Shown here one piece after another: positions 62,156-64,000 of a stretch of 64,000 nucleotides of DNA (position 1 is the first letter of the stretch; every line of letters begins with the position of its first letter). The position numbers were made by a program, and so were the translations under genes. The notes beneath the pieces were generated by a model. That model was not told where the DNA came from. It worked only from the letters and a program-made list of their open reading frames with translations, and did no database searches. The DNA is from CADEDH01 sp965216205 (lineage in GTDB: Bacteria > Actinomycetota > Acidimicrobiia > Acidimicrobiales > SZUA-35), in the NCBI GenBank assembly GCA_965216205.1, contig OZ244139.1, positions 3,906,001 to 3,970,000 on the forward strand, in the 5' to 3' direction.

Positions 62156-62183
62156 CGCACGATGTGTCTGGCACCGGTGTGCG
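62156..62183. repeat. Convergent-gap hairpin repeat, copy 7
   Basis: Same 28-nt sequence as the units at 9470 and 9537. It ends 7 nt before the stop of the convergent MBL gene. Together with the previous copy it can also form one large hairpin. Confidence 0.75.
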
Positions 62184-62190
62184 GGTGTGG

Positions 62191-63174
62191 TCAGGGGGTC
62201 AGGGTCCAGTTGGCGGTGAGCGACGGATCGCCCTCGGTCGTGACCCGACCTTCGCGGTGGAGGGCGAGCAGGTGGGAGTACACCGAGTTGGCGGCGGCTC
62301 GCCAGAGCCGCTTGTCGACGTCGGCGTACATGTCGGGCACGATCGCCTTGATGGTCGACGGCCCCGCCTCGAGGGCGGCGACGATCTGCCGCTCCCTGCT
62401 GAGCCGATGGTCGATGAAGCTCTGCACGTACTCCTTGGGGTTGTCGATAGCGGGGCCATGGGTGGGCCAGTACCGCTCATCGTTGCGCTCGAGGAGCTTC
62501 CGGAGGCTGTTCAGGTAGTCGAAGAGGTCGCCGTCGGGCGGCGAGATCACCGACGTCGCCCAGCCCATCACGTGGTCACCGGTGAACAGGACCTTCTCCT
62601 CCCGGAGGGCGAAGCACACGTGGTTCGACGTGTGCCCGGGGGTGTGGACCACCTCGATCGTCCAGCCGGGCCCCTCGATGACATCGCCGTCAGCAACCAC
62701 CACGTCGGGGACGAACCCGACGTCGGGACCCTCACGCTTCAGCTCGTCGGGGGTCTCCGCCCACTGCTTGTCGAACTCGGCCTTCTCCTCGGCGGTGAAG
62801 TACTCGTCGAAGCTGACCTGGTCGAGCGGGTCGTGCTCCGGGACCGGACCGTGGGGGCCGAAGCCGTAGGTGGTGGCGCCGGTCCGGTCGACCACCTTGG
62901 CCACCGCCGCGGTGTGGTCGGTGTGGGTGTGGGTGACGAGGAGGTGGGTGACCGACTCGCCGGGTTCGAGCGCGCCGAGCACGGCGTCGAGGTGCTCGTC
63001 GAGGGTGGGGCCGGGGTCGATGACGGCCACCGATCCCCGCCCGACGAGATAGACGCCAGTCCCGGTGAAGGTGAACGGGTTCGGATTCTCCGCCACGACG
63101 CGGCGGATCAACGGCGACAGCTCGTCGACCTGCCCGTAGACCGGAGAGAAGTCCTGATTGAAGGCGATGGCCAT
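62191..63174 (-). CDS. Metallo-beta-lactamase-fold hydrolase
   Basis: 327 residues. The zinc motif is HTHTDHT, with GHTSNHVCF and FTGDHVMGW further on. Resembles LACTB2-like or glyoxalase II-like hydrolases that cut thioesters or phosphodiesters, with a C-terminal winged-helix-like tail. AGGAG lies 5 nt before the ATG. Confidence 0.9.
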   Translation of the reverse strand: MAIAFNQDFSPVYGQVDELSPLIRRVVAENPNPFTFTGTGVYLVGRGSVAVIDPGPTLDEHLDAVLGALEPGESVTHLLVTHTHTDHTAAVAKVVDRTGATTYGFGPHGPVPEHDPLDQVSFDEYFTAEEKAEFDKQWAETPDELKREGPDVGFVPDVVVADGDVIEGPGWTIEVVHTPGHTSNHVCFALREEKVLFTGDHVMGWATSVISPPDGDLFDYLNSLRKLLERNDERYWPTHGPAIDNPKEYVQSFIDHRLSRERQIVAALEAGPSTIKAIVPDMYADVDKRLWRAAANSVYSHLLALHREGRVTTEGDPSLTANWTLTP

Positions 63175-63195
63175 GGGGTGCTCCTCACGGAGGGT

Positions 63196-63462
63196 CTAGA
63201 GGGGTCCGTCGGGGTCGAGGATGCCGGTCAGGATGAGCCGGTCGTTCCGACCGACCTCAGCCCGATAGCGGCGCTTCCCGTCTATCACGACGAACACGAT
63301 GCCGTCATCTGCGGCCTCCACCTCGTACTCGCTGCCGAGGGCCCGAGCCACGTCGGCCCCGTTGTCGATGAGCAGCGTGCGGAGCTGGCTGATCCGCGAC
63401 CGCTCGAAGAGATCCATGTCGAGCTCGACCCAGTCCTCGCCACCGGTGCCGATGAAGCTCAC
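63196..63462 (-). CDS. Small conserved-looking protein of unknown function
   Basis: 88 residues, mixed alpha/beta, with no signal or membrane segment. SRISQLRTLLIDNGADVARAL is a helical start and VFVVIDGKRRYRAEVGRND two strands. The GTG overlaps the thioesterase stop as GTGA, so it is likely a real coupled gene. Not recognised. Confidence 0.6.
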   Translation of the reverse strand: MSFIGTGGEDWVELDMDLFERSRISQLRTLLIDNGADVARALGSEYEVEAADDGIVFVVIDGKRRYRAEVGRNDRLILTGILDPDGPL

Positions 63463-63953
63463 GGGCCGACGTCTGCCCCTCGGACCAGGAGAGGATCCAG
63501 CGCGGGGAACAGCCAATCCGGTGGGCGGGTCGGGCGCCCGTCGGAGTCGGTCACTGCAGCGGTGATCAAACCGGTGATCAGCAGATCGCCGTCGACCCGA
63601 TCGTCGACGGCACCGTCGCCGCCACCGGTGGCGTGATCGCCACAACGGTGGATCTGCTGTCGCCACGTGCCCGACGCCCTACGCAGCTTTGCCACCGAGG
63701 TGGCCACCGTGAGGCGGTCACCGGCGACGGCCGGGGCGTGGAAGGTCATGTCGAGCCGGGTCACCACGAGCTGGTAGCCGGCCTCGGCGAGGCGGTGGAG
63801 CGGCACATCGCAGGCGACCAGTGCCTCGGTGCGTCCCACCTCGAGGTAGGTGGCGTAGACCGCGTGGTTCACATGCTCGTAGGGGTCGAGCTCAGCGAAG
63901 CGGACGTCGATTGTCGTCAAGTGGGCCATAAGCTTGTGCGCCGTCGAGCGCAC
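63459..63953 (-). CDS. 4HBT-type acyl-CoA thioesterase
   Basis: 164 residues. Hotdog fold with the catalytic region in VRFAELDPYEHVNHAVYATYLEVGRTEAL. It cuts acyl-CoA to free acid. A TACTGT box 5 nt before the GTG supports the longer start; an ATG eight codons later is the alternative. Heads a unit with the small unknown gene and perhaps the MBL gene. Confidence 0.88.
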   Translation of the reverse strand: MRSTAHKLMAHLTTIDVRFAELDPYEHVNHAVYATYLEVGRTEALVACDVPLHRLAEAGYQLVVTRLDMTFHAPAVAGDRLTVATSVAKLRRASGTWRQQIHRCGDHATGGGDGAVDDRVDGDLLITGLITAAVTDSDGRPTRPPDWLFPALDPLLVRGADVGP

Positions 63954-63958
63954 ACTCG

Positions 63959-63964
63959 ACAGTA
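63959..63964 (-). promoter_or_regulatory. Leaderless -10 box of the thioesterase gene
   Basis: TACTGT on the minus strand, 5 nt before the GTG. Confidence 0.5.
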
Positions 63965-64000
63965 GCCAGTCGACGGTACGGTTCCGTGGTCTGTGCGCAC

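Noticed and set aside
62164..63636. 490-residue plus-strand open frame over the MBL, small unknown and thioesterase genes
   Set aside because: It runs antisense to three genes with catalytic motifs and begins in a repeat.
1..64000. tRNA or rRNA genes
   Set aside because: No cloverleaf or rRNA-like stretch was recognised on either strand by reading; a tRNAscan run would settle it.

Overview
The window is GC-rich, densely packed DNA with many GTG starts and long runs of genes joined by ATGA or GTGA overlaps. The mix of genes (AfsR- and BTAD-type STAND regulators, an SCO6745-family protein, NrtR, a sigma/CHAT cluster, many acyl-CoA and Rieske enzymes) points to an actinomycete-grade bacterium. 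Acidimicrobiia (Ilumatobacter/Iamia-like) is my best guess, by inference only. At least nine genes carry a TANNNT -10 box 5-8 nt before the start codon, so leaderless mRNAs look common.

Layout. 1-3.5 kb: an amidase (cut by the window edge) divergent from a Rieske oxygenase and a glutamine-synthetase-like ligase. 3.5-9.4 kb: a sigma factor, a partner protein, a class III cyclase and a subtilisin in one operon, divergent from a TPR-CHAT protease. 9.6-14.7 kb: M20 amidohydrolase, GCS2 ligase, AfsR-like regulator. 14.7-21.3 kb: DsrE, AhpD-like and radical SAM proteins, an MFS exporter, TetR, a probable selenocysteine-containing peroxiredoxin-like protein, VOC and SCO6745 proteins and a scarred YrdB/MmcQ junction. 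21.3-33.6 kb: a multicopper oxidase fused to a copper-radical oxidase, then a membrane TPR protein, a trypsin-like protease, a permuted papain-like hydrolase, a BTAD-ATPase-TPR regulator and a second small cyclase. 33.6-35.2 kb: mobile-DNA scar with ParDE and an integrase remnant. 35.2-43.6 kb: acyl-CoA dehydrogenase, two-component system, DoxX, secreted proteins and an ECF sigma/anti-sigma-VanW pair. 43.5-47.5 kb: thiamine ABC transporter under a TPP riboswitch. 47.6-64 kb: YbaK, Rieske oxygenase, PncB-NrtR, CysS, ValS, ModABC, SerB, CoA transferase, MBL hydrolase and thioesterase.

The most unusual content is of three kinds. First, there are two separate loci that each combine proteases, TPR proteins and a stand-alone class III cyclase; the first also has a sigma factor and its possible antagonist, which resembles protease-controlled sigma signalling. 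Second, an in-frame TGA sits exactly where a Cys is expected in a peroxiredoxin-like active site, with a hairpin at SECIS distance. Third, a family of related hairpin repeats occurs only in the gaps between convergent genes, and there are two further structured repeat arrays (49.66-49.88 kb and 54.40-54.52 kb).

Metabolically the window covers NAD salvage (pncB/nrtR), thiamine and molybdate uptake, serine synthesis, two tRNA ligases and several catabolic enzymes. No rRNA, tRNA or CRISPR array was seen.
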